7,922 nt of DNA. It comes from JBEVNX01 sp040507895. GTDB taxonomy: Bacteria > Desulfobacterota > Binatia > JACPRU01. The notes under the pieces are model-generated. The model saw nothing but the letters and a program-made list of their open reading frames with translations. It had not been told where the DNA came from and did not search any database. Within the stretch, counting starts at the first letter, position 1. Each line of letters begins with the position of its first letter. Where the stretch lies: positions 1-7,922 of the forward strand of contig JBEVNX010000131.1 in assembly GCA_040507895.1 (NCBI GenBank), given 5' to 3'. This document shows positions 1 through 7,218 of this stretch, one piece after another. A program made the translations under genes and the position numbers.

Positions 1-393
1 GGGCGCGGCGGCGCTCGGTGCGGCTGGCAATCGCCAGATGAGTTGTGCGTTGTCGACCCAACCCTTCACCCCGCTCTGACTGCTCTCGACGAACGCATAG
101 CCACGTTCGAGCTTCGAGCGTATGACCTTCTCATGCAGCGAGAGAGTTCCAACGACCGTCGAAGACGTGGAGGGCTCGCTGTAAACCTTCATGCCTTCCA
201 CGCTCGAATAGTACACGCGCCGAACCTGCGCGCCGGATGCCGCCGCGGTCGTGGGCAACGGAGTCGGCGCTTACCCTCCGAACCATCCGTCAGTGGTTTG
301 CCGAGCGGTCGCGCACGCGGCAATCAGCGTGGCGATCCCAAGCCCTGCAGCGACGCGAAGGATTCGCGAGCCCCGAGCACCCCGGATCGTCAT
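1..393 (-). pseudogene. SH3-domain lipoprotein gene, interrupted by in-frame stop and cut by window edge
   Basis: Read leftwards from an ATG at 391-393, the first 40 codons encode a lipoprotein signal peptide. It has basic residues, a hydrophobic stretch (VAAGLGIATLIAAC) with lipobox I-A-A-C, then a short tail ending in DGWFGG. A TAA stop follows at 273-271. The same frame then stays open to the window edge and encodes a linker rich in A, P and T followed by a clear bacterial SH3 domain: VYYSSVEGMKVYSEPS, then VVGTL, LERGYAFV and GVKGWVDNAQL. Signal peptide and SH3 domain sit in one frame, so they most likely belonged to one protein, split by a single base change (for example AAA, GAA or CAA to TAA). 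Proteins of this type are generally envelope lipoproteins that bind peptidoglycan or peptides; the exact role here is unknown. The start has only a weak GGGA directly before the ATG. The gene follows the permease gene on the same strand after 84 bases and may be co-transcribed. A sequencing error or stop readthrough remains possible. Confidence 0.62.
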
Positions 394-477
394 TCCCGCG
401 CGTTTTGGACCGGGAGAACAGGAAACGTCAAGCTCCGGGGTCGTTCGATGGTTTGCAGAACCTCGACCGGGCTCGAG

Positions 478-2265
478 CTACGACGTGCGCTCCTCCCAGT
501 CGACCCATTCGACGGAATGGGTCGCGCGGTAGGCGCTCACTGCTTCGCCGAGAGTCGCGAAGAAACTTTGCTTGCCGATGCGCGAGAAGAGCCCGAAGCG
601 TTTCAGCTTGTCCTTCACCGGATCCTTCATCTCGGCGAAGCACAGCTCGATTCCGGCGGCTTGCAGCGTGTCGTCGAGGTCGGAGAGGGCGTCGGCCGCG
701 GTGACGTCGACGCTGGTGACCGGCTCCGCCGCGACCACGAGCCAGCGGACGGGCGTCGGCGAGCTGGCGACGGCGTCGAGCGCGCGCTCGTGGAACAGCT
801 CGGCGTTCGCGAAGAAGAGCGGCGCATCCCAACGGAAGAGAACGAGCCCCGGGATCAAGCGCGCCTCCGGGTACCGGGTGATGTCGTGGTAGCCCTTGAC
901 GCGTTCGACGCGGCCGAGCACGGCCGAGTGCGGCCGCCAGCCGTCCCACAGAAACTCGATGACGGCGATCACGATCGCCAGCGCGATGCCGGGGATGGCG
1001 CCGAGCGTGGCCACGCCCGCGAAGCAAGCCATCGAAAGCCAGAACTCCCAGCGCTGGATGCGATAGATGCGGCGCAGGTCGGACACTTCGACGAGGCCGA
1101 TGGCCGAGGCGATGACGACGGCGGCGAGGGCGGTGTGCGGAAGATGCTGGAGCAGCTCGGGGGCAAGCATCAGCAGCAATGCAACGGCGAGGGCGGCCAC
1201 TACCCCGGTCAACTGGGTCCTCGCGCCCGCCGCCTCGGCTACCGGCGTGCGCGATGAGCTGCTGCTGATCGGGAAGCCCTGAAAAAAGCCTGCCGCGAGG
1301 TTGGCGACGCCGAGGCCCACCATCTCCTGGTTCGGGTCGACCGGTGCACGCAGACGCGCCGCATAGGTTCGAGAAAGCACACTCGTGTCCGCGAATGAAA
1401 CGAGAGCGACCGCAACACCACCCATGAGGATAGGAACCAGGTCGTCGACGTCGACGAGGGGAAGGCGTGGCGAAGGCAATCCTTGCGGCAGAGGACCGAG
1501 AACGGACACGCCGGCACGTGTTGCAAGGTCGAGAGCTGCGACTACAACGGTGGCAGCGACCACGGCAATCAGAATGCCCGGGACGCGCGGCCGACGCTTC
1601 AGCAGCAGTATGAGAGCGAGCGCGCTGGCACCGATCGCGAAGGCCACGACGTTCGTGCTGCCCGCGAGCACCTTGTCAACGATTCCCCACGCTTGGCGGA
1701 GCGGTCCATCCGCAGTGACGGAAAAGCCGAGGAGCTTCGGCACCTGGCTCAGCAGGACCGACAGCGCGATGCCGTTCATGTAGCCGTAGCGAATCGGCTT
1801 CGAGAGCAGCTCCGTGACGAAGCCGAGACGCGCCAGGCCCGCGGCAACGCACACCACGCCGGACACGATGGCCATCATTCCTGCCAGCGCGACCGCACGT
1901 TGTGGCTCGCCCGCCGAGAGCGGCAGCACGACTGTGAGAATCACGGCCGCGAGCGCCGAGTCCGGCCCGAGGACGAGAATGCGACTTGGACCGAACAGGG
2001 CGTACACGAGCAGCGGCACGATGGTCGCGTAGAGGCCATTGATTCCCGGTAGCCCGGATGCCTCGGCGTACGCGATGCCGACCGGCACGAGCATGGTCGT
2101 CATGACGAGGCCGGCCACGAGGTCCCGCCGCAGCCAAGACCACTCGTACCCACGCAGAGCGTTCAACCCGGGAAGCCAGCGCATCCAGCCGGTTCGATTC
2201 GCGTGCGTTGCGGGACGCACGATGCGGCCAGGCTCTGTGCAGTGCGAGGAAAGTGACTCAGTCAT
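478..2265 (-). CDS. SulP family anion permease with STAS domain
   Basis: About 595 residues, the usual size of bacterial SulP (SLC26-type) transporters, which move sulfate, bicarbonate, dicarboxylates or other anions across the inner membrane. The N-terminal transport domain starts near residue 48 with DLVAGLVMTTMLVPVGIAYA. The family region GLPGINGLYATIVPLLVYALFG and the following GPSRILVLGPDSALAAV (about 71-109) are well preserved, as is NLAAGFFQGFP, then SRT and GARTQLTG (about 323-355). Roughly 12-14 hydrophobic segments run to about residue 440. The cytoplasmic STAS domain covers about 465-585 and includes the family-like loop VTSVDVTAADAL. The start is either ATG 2265 or the adjacent in-frame GTG at 2268; neither has a recognisable Shine-Dalgarno sequence, so ATG was preferred. 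No frameshift is seen. The gene is divergent from the efflux operon and upstream of the SH3 lipoprotein gene on the same strand. The name sulfate permease is a family label only; bicarbonate or another anion is equally possible. Confidence 0.94.
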   Translation of the reverse strand: MTESLSSHCTEPGRIVRPATHANRTGWMRWLPGLNALRGYEWSWLRRDLVAGLVMTTMLVPVGIAYAEASGLPGINGLYATIVPLLVYALFGPSRILVLGPDSALAAVILTVVLPLSAGEPQRAVALAGMMAIVSGVVCVAAGLARLGFVTELLSKPIRYGYMNGIALSVLLSQVPKLLGFSVTADGPLRQAWGIVDKVLAGSTNVVAFAIGASALALILLLKRRPRVPGILIAVVAATVVVAALDLATRAGVSVLGPLPQGLPSPRLPLVDVDDLVPILMGGVAVALVSFADTSVLSRTYAARLRAPVDPNQEMVGLGVANLAAGFFQGFPISSSSSRTPVAEAAGARTQLTGVVAALAVALLLMLAPELLQHLPHTALAAVVIASAIGLVEVSDLRRIYRIQRWEFWLSMACFAGVATLGAIPGIALAIVIAVIEFLWDGWRPHSAVLGRVERVKGYHDITRYPEARLIPGLVLFRWDAPLFFANAELFHERALDAVASSPTPVRWLVVAAEPVTSVDVTAADALSDLDDTLQAAGIELCFAEMKDPVKDKLKRFGLFSRIGKQSFFATLGEAVSAYRATHSVEWVDWEERTS

Positions 2266-2648
2266 CACGCAAGCCGCGAGCCGAAGCGAGAGCTACATAG
2301 TCACGTGGGCTTTCAGAGTCCTTCAACGATTTTCAGCTCGTTCGCCGATAGGCAAGTGTCTCTTGTACTTCAGGTCGGAATAGCGAGAGAACCGCCCGCT
2401 TCGAGAGCGGTCCGTTCGCCACTCGACCTTGGCGTGCCTCCGCGGCGTCGACTTGGGCCTCCGAGGCTCGCCGGCTCCGCCAACGATTCGAAGTGGGCAG
2501 TGCGTGCGGGTTGCGCGCTCCGCTGGTGCGCGACAGGGCGGCCCACACCGACCGCGTGGTCGTTGATCCGGTCGGGAATGGCCGCGCGGCCCTCGGCAGT
2601 TGACGAGCCGGGTCGCTTCACGGAAGCTCGCGGCCCGGTGGAGGATTG

Positions 2649-2658
2649 GGTGATCACC
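2649..2658. promoter_or_regulatory. Possible operator palindrome GGTGATCACC
   Basis: A perfect 10-bp inverted repeat about 180 bases upstream of the adaptor start. It has a form a dimeric repressor could recognise, but perfect 10-mers occur by chance, and no regulator or clear promoter is linked to it. Role is inferred only from position. Confidence 0.15.
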
Positions 2659-2721
2659 GGGCCGAGGATAGAGAGGATGGAATGGATGGATCGTTCACAA
2701 TTGCAGACTCAGGAGGTCGCG

Positions 2722-2889
2722 GTGGCTCGCTTCCGAGACAGGGAACTGAGTTCTCGGGTCGACCACCCATGGTTTCGAGGTCCGGGGAGGACTCTCCGAA
2801 AGCCGATCCCGGGTCGTGGCCGAAGGAGCATCGAGAATGAGAAGCCGCAGAATCGAGCGCGCGACGGGCGATGCGGTTTTTGCCGCTGA
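2722..2889 (+). CDS. Possible 55-residue leader ORF overlapping the adaptor start
   Basis: A GTG at 2722 lies 5 bases after a near-perfect AGGAGG (2711-2716) and opens a 55-codon frame ending with TGA at 2887-2889. This overlaps the first 53 bases of the adaptor gene in another frame. The predicted peptide begins VARFRDRELSS and ends RDGRCGFCR. It is very rich in arginine, has no membrane segment and matches no family I know. The good ribosome binding site is the only positive sign. It could be a leader peptide that affects adaptor translation, or simply a chance ORF in GC-rich DNA; the latter is more likely. Confidence 0.15.
   Translation: MARFRDRELSSRVDHPWFRGPGRTLRKPIPGRGRRSIENEKPQNRARDGRCGFCR
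2823..2828 (+). promoter_or_regulatory. Ribosome binding site AAGGAG of the adaptor gene
   Basis: AAGGAG sits 8 bases before ATG 2837 and decides the start. The upstream in-frame GTG at 2816 lies before this site and has no such signal. The downstream GTG at 2900, which would give a shorter and more typical signal peptide, also lacks a Shine-Dalgarno sequence. Confidence 0.75.
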
Positions 2890-4039
2890 TCGCTCCCGTG
2901 TGGAGATCGCCCTCTTCGGCGCCGGCGCTGCCGTAGCTCTCACGCTCTTCGCTTGCAGCAAGCCCCCGCCGCCTCCACCCCCGCCGCCGGACGTCGTCGT
3001 CGCCGAAGTGATCCAAAGGGACGTGCCCATTTACGCCGAGTGGGTCGGTACCACCGAGGGCAACATCACGGCGCAGATTCGAGCCCGCGTTCAGGGCTAT
3101 CTGCAGCAACGCAGCTACCAGGAAGGCACCCTCGTCCGCGCCGGCGACCTGCTGTTCCTGATCGATCCGCGGCCGTATCAAGTGGCGCTCGATCAGGCCA
3201 AGGGCGACCTCGGGCGCGCCGAAGCAATGCGGACCAAGACGGAGCAAGACGTCACGCGCTATACGCCGCTGGCCGCCGAGAAGGCGATCGCCCAGGAGGA
3301 GCTCGACAACGCCATTCAGGCGAAGCGCGCCGCCAAGGCGGCCGTCGACTCGGCTCGCGCGGCGGTGGAGAAGGCGCAGCTGAACCTCGATTGGGCGCAG
3401 GTCAAATCACCCGTCGATGGCATCGCGGGCATCGCCATCGCACAAATCGGCGACCTCGTCAGCGAGAGCACGCTGCTCACGACCGTGTCGCAGGTCGATC
3501 CGACCAAGGTCTCGTTTCCGATCAGCGAGCAGGAGTACCTGAAGCTCGCGGACAGAATCGACCTCAGCAGCCGCAAGGAACGCCCACCGACGCTCGACCT
3601 GATCCTCGGCGACGGCAGCGTTTACCCGGAGAAGGGGAGGGCCTCGGTCGCCAACCGCGAAGTCGACATAAAGACGGGCACCATGACGATCGTGGCCCTC
3701 TTCCCGAACCCTCGCAACCTCCTGCGCCCCGGTCAGTACGCGAAGGTGCGCGCGACCACCGAGACGAGGCAAGGCGCCCTCCTCGTGCCGCAGCGCGCCG
3801 TACAGGAGCTTCAGGGCAGCCATCAGGTCGCGGTGGTCGGAGCCGACAACAAGGTCGCCATGCGCACGGTCAAGGCCGGTGCGCGCATCGGCGATCTCTG
3901 GGTAATCAACGAAGGCCTCAAGCCGGGAGAACGAATCGTCGTCGAGGGCCTGCAGAAGGTGCGCGACGGCGCCACCGTCAACCCGAAGCCGGCCGAGCCA
4001 GCGGCGAGCGCAAAGGCGGAGCCGGCGACGAGCAAGTAG
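2837..4039 (+). CDS. RND efflux periplasmic adaptor (membrane fusion protein), lipoprotein
   Basis: A 400-residue adaptor of the AcrA/MexA (HlyD_D23/RND-MFP) type that bridges the inner-membrane permease and the outer-membrane duct. The N-terminus has a long basic/polar stretch (1-23), a hydrophobic segment (24-39) and a lipobox L-F-A-C with the lipidated Cys at 40, followed by a run of nine prolines (43-51). The first half of the lipoyl/barrel-sandwich domain is at about 62-118 (YAEWVGTTEGNITAQIRARVQGYL, then VRAGDLLFLIDPRPYQ). An alpha-hairpin coiled coil covers about 118-183 and is rich in A, K, E and Q. The second lipoyl half is at about 184-215 (LDWAQVKSPVDGIAG). The beta-barrel follows at about 217-310, including LRPGQYAKVRA, with the membrane-proximal domain from about 315 to 382. 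The tail is rich in A, K and P. The start is set by AAGGAG 8 bases before the ATG. First gene of the operon, ending 14 bases before the permease ATG. Confidence 0.95.
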   Translation: MRSRRIERATGDAVFAADRSRVEIALFGAGAAVALTLFACSKPPPPPPPPPDVVVAEVIQRDVPIYAEWVGTTEGNITAQIRARVQGYLQQRSYQEGTLVRAGDLLFLIDPRPYQVALDQAKGDLGRAEAMRTKTEQDVTRYTPLAAEKAIAQEELDNAIQAKRAAKAAVDSARAAVEKAQLNLDWAQVKSPVDGIAGIAIAQIGDLVSESTLLTTVSQVDPTKVSFPISEQEYLKLADRIDLSSRKERPPTLDLILGDGSVYPEKGRASVANREVDIKTGTMTIVALFPNPRNLLRPGQYAKVRATTETRQGALLVPQRAVQELQGSHQVAVVGADNKVAMRTVKAGARIGDLWVINEGLKPGERIVVEGLQKVRDGATVNPKPAEPAASAKAEPATSK

Positions 4040-4042
4040 AGC

Positions 4043-4048
4043 GGGAGG
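4043..4048 (+). promoter_or_regulatory. Ribosome binding site GGGAGG of the RND permease gene
   Basis: GGGAGG lies 5 bases before ATG 4054, inside the 14-base gap after the adaptor stop. It fixes the permease start and excludes the much longer open frame that runs upstream through the adaptor gene. Confidence 0.75.
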
Positions 4049-4053
4049 ACGCC

Positions 4054-7000
4054 ATGGCAGACTTCTTCATCCGGCGGCCGATCGTCGCGATCGTCATCGC
4101 GATCATCACGGTGATCATGGGGCTCTTCACCCTCAAGGGGCTGAGCATCGAGCAGTACCCATTCCTCGCCCCGCCGAACATACGCGTGACCGCGACCTAC
4201 CCGGGCGCCTCGGCCGTGGCCGTTGAGCAGTCCGTGGCCACTCCGATCGAGCAGGAGGTGAACGGCGTCGAGAACATGATCTACATGAAGTCGTCCAACA
4301 CCAGCGACGGCCGCATGCAGCTCGATGTCAACTTCACCGTGGGCGTCAACCAGGACACGGCGAACGTTCTCACCCAGAACCGAGTAAACATCGCCCAGGC
4401 GCGTCTGCCCCAGGAGGTCATCGCTCAGGGCGTCACGGTCAAGAAGATGAGCCCGAGCATCCTGATGGTGATCTCGCTCTACTCGCCGAACGGAAGCTAC
4501 GACGCCAACTTCCTGATCAACTACTGCGGCATCAACCTGCGGGACCAGCTGCTGCGCATTCCCGGCATCGCCCAGGTCGATCTCTTCGGCGGCACCGACT
4601 ACGGCATGCGGATCTGGATCAACCCCGACAAGCTCGCCAAGCTCGGCCTCACGCCCTCGGACGTCATTTCCGCCATCAAAGAGCAGAACCTGCAGGCTCC
4701 CGCGGGGCGCGTGGGAATGGCGCCCTCGCCCAAGGACCAGGAGTTCACTTACACGGTGGCCGCTCCCGGGCGCCTCGTCACGACGGAAGAGTTCGACAAC
4801 ATCATCATCCGCGAGACCGAAACCGGCGCGATCATCCGCGTGAAGGACGTGGGGCGGACGGAGCTCGGCTCGCAAGACTACAACTCCTTCGGCCGGCTGA
4901 ACGGCAAGCCCGGCGGCGCGATGGCCGTCTATCTGCTGCCCGGGGCGAACCAGCTGAAGGCCTCCGAGGCGATCTACGAGACCATGAAGCACGCCAAGGA
5001 GATCTTCCCGCCCGACCTCGACTACAAGATCGTCTACGACACGACGCCGGCGGTGGAAGCATCGATCGAGTCGATCGTCCACACCTTCTTCGAGGCGGTC
5101 GTCCTCGTCACGCTGGTCGTCTTCGTCTTCTTGCAGAACTTCCGCGCGACGTTCATTCCCCTCGTGACCGTCCCGGTGTCGCTGCTCGGCACATTCATCT
5201 TCTTCCCGCTGCTCGGCTTCTCGGTGAACACCTTGTCGATGTTCGGCCTCGTGCTCGCGATCGGCATCGTCGTCGACGACGCGATCGTCGTCGTCGAAGC
5301 CGTCATGCACCACATCGAGCAGGGCCTGGCACCTAAGGAAGCGACGCAGCAGGCGATGAAGGAGGTGTCGGGCGCCGTCGTCGGCATCGCGCTCATCCTC
5401 TCCGCGGTGTTCATTCCCGTGGCGTTCCTCGGCGGTCTCACCGGCCGGATGTACCAGCAGTTCGCGCTGACGATCGCGATCTCGGTTCTGCTGTCGGCCT
5501 TCAACGCGCTGTCGCTCTCGCCAGCGCTTGCGGCGATGTTGCTGAAGCCGCACCATGCAAAGACCACCGGCCTTCTCGGTAAGTTCTATACGCTCTTCAA
5601 CAAGGCGTTCGACGTGACCACGGGAGGGTACGTCAACTGGACGCGCCTCTTGGTGCGGCGGGCCACGCTCACGATCGTCATCGTCGCTGGGGTCGCTGTC
5701 GGCGCCGGCCTCTTCGGCAGCGCGCTTCCCGCGGGCTTTGTTCCCGATGAGGATCAGGGCATCATGGGTATCAACGTCACGCTGCCGCCTGCCTCATCCC
5801 TTGAGCGCACGAGCGCGGTCCTGGCGAAAGTCGAGCAGATCGTCGAAAAGACCGAGGGAATCGAGTCCTTCCAGACGGTCGGCGGCTACGGCCTCGTCAC
5901 CTCGACCTACCAGCCGAACTTCGGCACGCTCTTCGTTCGCCTGAAGCCGTGGGATGAGCGCCACTCCCCCGAGCTGCACGTCACCGGCATCATGGCGCGG
6001 CTACAGAAAGAGTTCTCCCGCATCCCGGACGCGATCATCTTCCCATTCAACCTCCCGACGATCTCGGGCTTCGGCGCCGCAGCGGGCTTCAACTTCCTCC
6101 TCCAGGACCGGAGCGGGACGCTCAGCGTGGACCAGCTCGGCGCGCTCAGCCGCCAGTTCATGGAAGCCGCGCGCCAACGACCCGAGATCGGCAACCTGTT
6201 CACCTCGTTCGATCCCCGCTACCCGCAGGTCAAGGTCGAGCTCGACCGCGAGAAGGCGCGGCTAGTCGGCGTCCCGATAGACGAAGTCTTCCAGGCGATG
6301 TCGGCCGTGCTCGGCGGCACGTACGTGAACGACTTCAACCGCTTCGGGCGGCTGTTCCGCGTGTACGTCCAGGCCGATTCGGACTACCGACGCAAGGCTG
6401 ACGACATCGGCAAGATCTACGTGCGCAGCAAGACCACGGACCAGATGGTCCCGCTCTCCACGCTCGTCCGGATCAGCACCCAGGACGGCACCGAGCTCGT
6501 CACGCGCTTCAACATGCTCCGTTCCGTCGAGCTCCAGGGAGCGTCCGGGCGCGGCTACGCTTCGGGCCAGACGCTGGCGGCACTCGAGGAGGTGTTTGCG
6601 CAGACGATGCCGAAGGAAATGGGCTACGCCTACAGTCAGATGTCATACCAGGAGAAGGTCGCACCGCCGGCGGGCCCGACGTTCGTGCTCGCGATCGTCT
6701 TCGTGTTTTTGCTCTTAGCGGCCCTCTACGAGAGTTGGCGGTTGCCGTGGGCGGTCCTGCTCGGCTCGCCGCTTGTCGCCCTCGGCTCGTTCTTCGGCGT
6801 CTGGCTCTTGGGTTACGACAACAACGTCTTCGTGCAGGTCGGCAACATCATGCTGATCGGCCTCGCCGCCAAGAACGCGATCCTGATCGTCGAGTTCGCC
6901 AAGGCCAAGCACGAGGAGGGCATGCCGCTCGAGGAAGCCGCGCTCGAATCGGCGCGGCTGCGCTTCCGGCCGATCCTGATGACCGCCTTCGCGTTCATCC

Positions 7001-7218
7001 TCGGCGTGGTGCCGCTGATGATGGCAAGCGGCGCGGGCGCGGGGGCTCAGAACGTCATGGGCACGGCGGTGTTCTTCGGAATGCTCGTAGCGACCTTCAT
7101 GGGCGTCTTCCTCATCCCGGGCAATTTCGCCTTCGTGGAGGGCCTGGGAAAGAAGAAGAAGGCGAAACTCGAGGTCGCCGCCCCGGCAGTTCCCGCGCAC
7201 GGACAGGCACATTCATGA
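4054..7218 (+). CDS. RND (HAE1 family) efflux permease, AcrB-like
   Basis: A 1,054-residue inner-membrane proton/substrate antiporter, close in length to AcrB (1,049) and clearly of the hydrophobe/amphiphile efflux family. It starts with the typical MADFFIRRPI and first helix, followed by the porter-domain signature LSIEQYPFLAPPNIRVTATYPGAS. The proton relay is intact: the Asp pair in GIVVDDAIVVVE is residues 408-409 (AcrB D407/D408), Lys940 in GLAAKNAILIVEFAK matches AcrB K940, and the Arg of RPILMT at 972 matches AcrB R971. The second large periplasmic loop begins with LPAGFVPDEDQG and contains FGTLFVRLKPWDER and LPTISGFGAAAGFNF, all family landmarks. Twelve membrane segments fit the expected pattern. 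The last helix ends with FLIPGNFAFVEG instead of the common PVFF-type motif, followed by a lysine-rich tail. The TGA stop overlaps the ATG of the outer-membrane factor. Substrates cannot be predicted; a multidrug or hydrophobic compound pump is the family expectation. Confidence 0.97.
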   Translation: MADFFIRRPIVAIVIAIITVIMGLFTLKGLSIEQYPFLAPPNIRVTATYPGASAVAVEQSVATPIEQEVNGVENMIYMKSSNTSDGRMQLDVNFTVGVNQDTANVLTQNRVNIAQARLPQEVIAQGVTVKKMSPSILMVISLYSPNGSYDANFLINYCGINLRDQLLRIPGIAQVDLFGGTDYGMRIWINPDKLAKLGLTPSDVISAIKEQNLQAPAGRVGMAPSPKDQEFTYTVAAPGRLVTTEEFDNIIIRETETGAIIRVKDVGRTELGSQDYNSFGRLNGKPGGAMAVYLLPGANQLKASEAIYETMKHAKEIFPPDLDYKIVYDTTPAVEASIESIVHTFFEAVVLVTLVVFVFLQNFRATFIPLVTVPVSLLGTFIFFPLLGFSVNTLSMFGLVLAIGIVVDDAIVVVEAVMHHIEQGLAPKEATQQAMKEVSGAVVGIALILSAVFIPVAFLGGLTGRMYQQFALTIAISVLLSAFNALSLSPALAAMLLKPHHAKTTGLLGKFYTLFNKAFDVTTGGYVNWTRLLVRRATLTIVIVAGVAVGAGLFGSALPAGFVPDEDQGIMGINVTLPPASSLERTSAVLAKVEQIVEKTEGIESFQTVGGYGLVTSTYQPNFGTLFVRLKPWDERHSPELHVTGIMARLQKEFSRIPDAIIFPFNLPTISGFGAAAGFNFLLQDRSGTLSVDQLGALSRQFMEAARQRPEIGNLFTSFDPRYPQVKVELDREKARLVGVPIDEVFQAMSAVLGGTYVNDFNRFGRLFRVYVQADSDYRRKADDIGKIYVRSKTTDQMVPLSTLVRISTQDGTELVTRFNMLRSVELQGASGRGYASGQTLAALEEVFAQTMPKEMGYAYSQMSYQEKVAPPAGPTFVLAIVFVFLLLAALYESWRLPWAVLLGSPLVALGSFFGVWLLGYDNNVFVQVGNIMLIGLAAKNAILIVEFAKAKHEEGMPLEEAALESARLRFRPILMTAFAFILGVVPLMMASGAGAGAQNVMGTAVFFGMLVATFMGVFLIPGNFAFVEGLGKKKKAKLEVAAPAVPAHGQAHS

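Larger units (their letters stand above)
2266..2836. other. Divergent intergenic region between permease and efflux operon
   Basis: This 571-base stretch separates two divergent units and should hold both promoters. Reading frames across it are rich in R, G, P and S and have no recognisable domain, so I call no confident gene. For the leftward gene, a weak sigma-70-like pair can be read on the minus strand (TTGAAG, 18-base spacer, GACTAT, about 2291-2320). For the rightward operon no convincing -35/-10 pair is visible. Visible elements are a small hairpin CCGCT-TCGAG-AGCGG at 2396-2410, a perfect 10-bp palindrome GGTGATCACC at 2649-2658, a purine-rich tract with GGAT repeats at about 2664-2692, and a strong AGGAGG before a GTG at 2722. 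No regulator gene is present, although RND operons often have one divergent to the adaptor gene. Confidence 0.6.

Noticed and set aside
461..480. Inverted repeat CTCGA-GCCCGG-TCGAG just after the SulP stop codon, considered as a terminator
   Set aside because: The stem is only 5 bp and no T-run follows, so an intrinsic terminator is not supported.
43..1257. 404-codon plus-strand frame over the SulP gene and SH3 gene
   Set aside because: Antisense to strongly supported minus-strand proteins, with low-complexity translation.
2396..2410. Hairpin CCGCT-TCGAG-AGCGG as a terminator or operator
   Set aside because: Short stem, no T-tract, and it lies upstream of both genes; likely chance in GC-rich DNA.
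2370..2657. 95-codon minus-strand frame in the intergenic region, considered as a possible regulator
   Set aside because: No helix-turn-helix or other fold pattern, rich in S, A, R, P and G.
2305..2889. 194-codon plus-strand frame across the intergenic region
   Set aside because: No recognisable domain, no ribosome binding site at the first ATG, composition typical of non-coding GC-rich DNA; only its last part (from GTG 2722) has a start signal and is listed separately at low confidence.
2953..4053. Open frame upstream of and in frame with the permease, giving a 1,421-residue protein
   Set aside because: Its translation over the adaptor gene is low-complexity R/G/A-rich sequence with no domain, while the adaptor frame has full family motifs. 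GGGAGG and ATG at 4054 start a standard RND N-terminus.
3823..5556. 577-codon open frame on the minus strand across adaptor and permease
   Set aside because: Its composition (D, E, R, H, V rich) is that of an antisense shadow in GC-rich coding DNA; no domain or start signal is seen.
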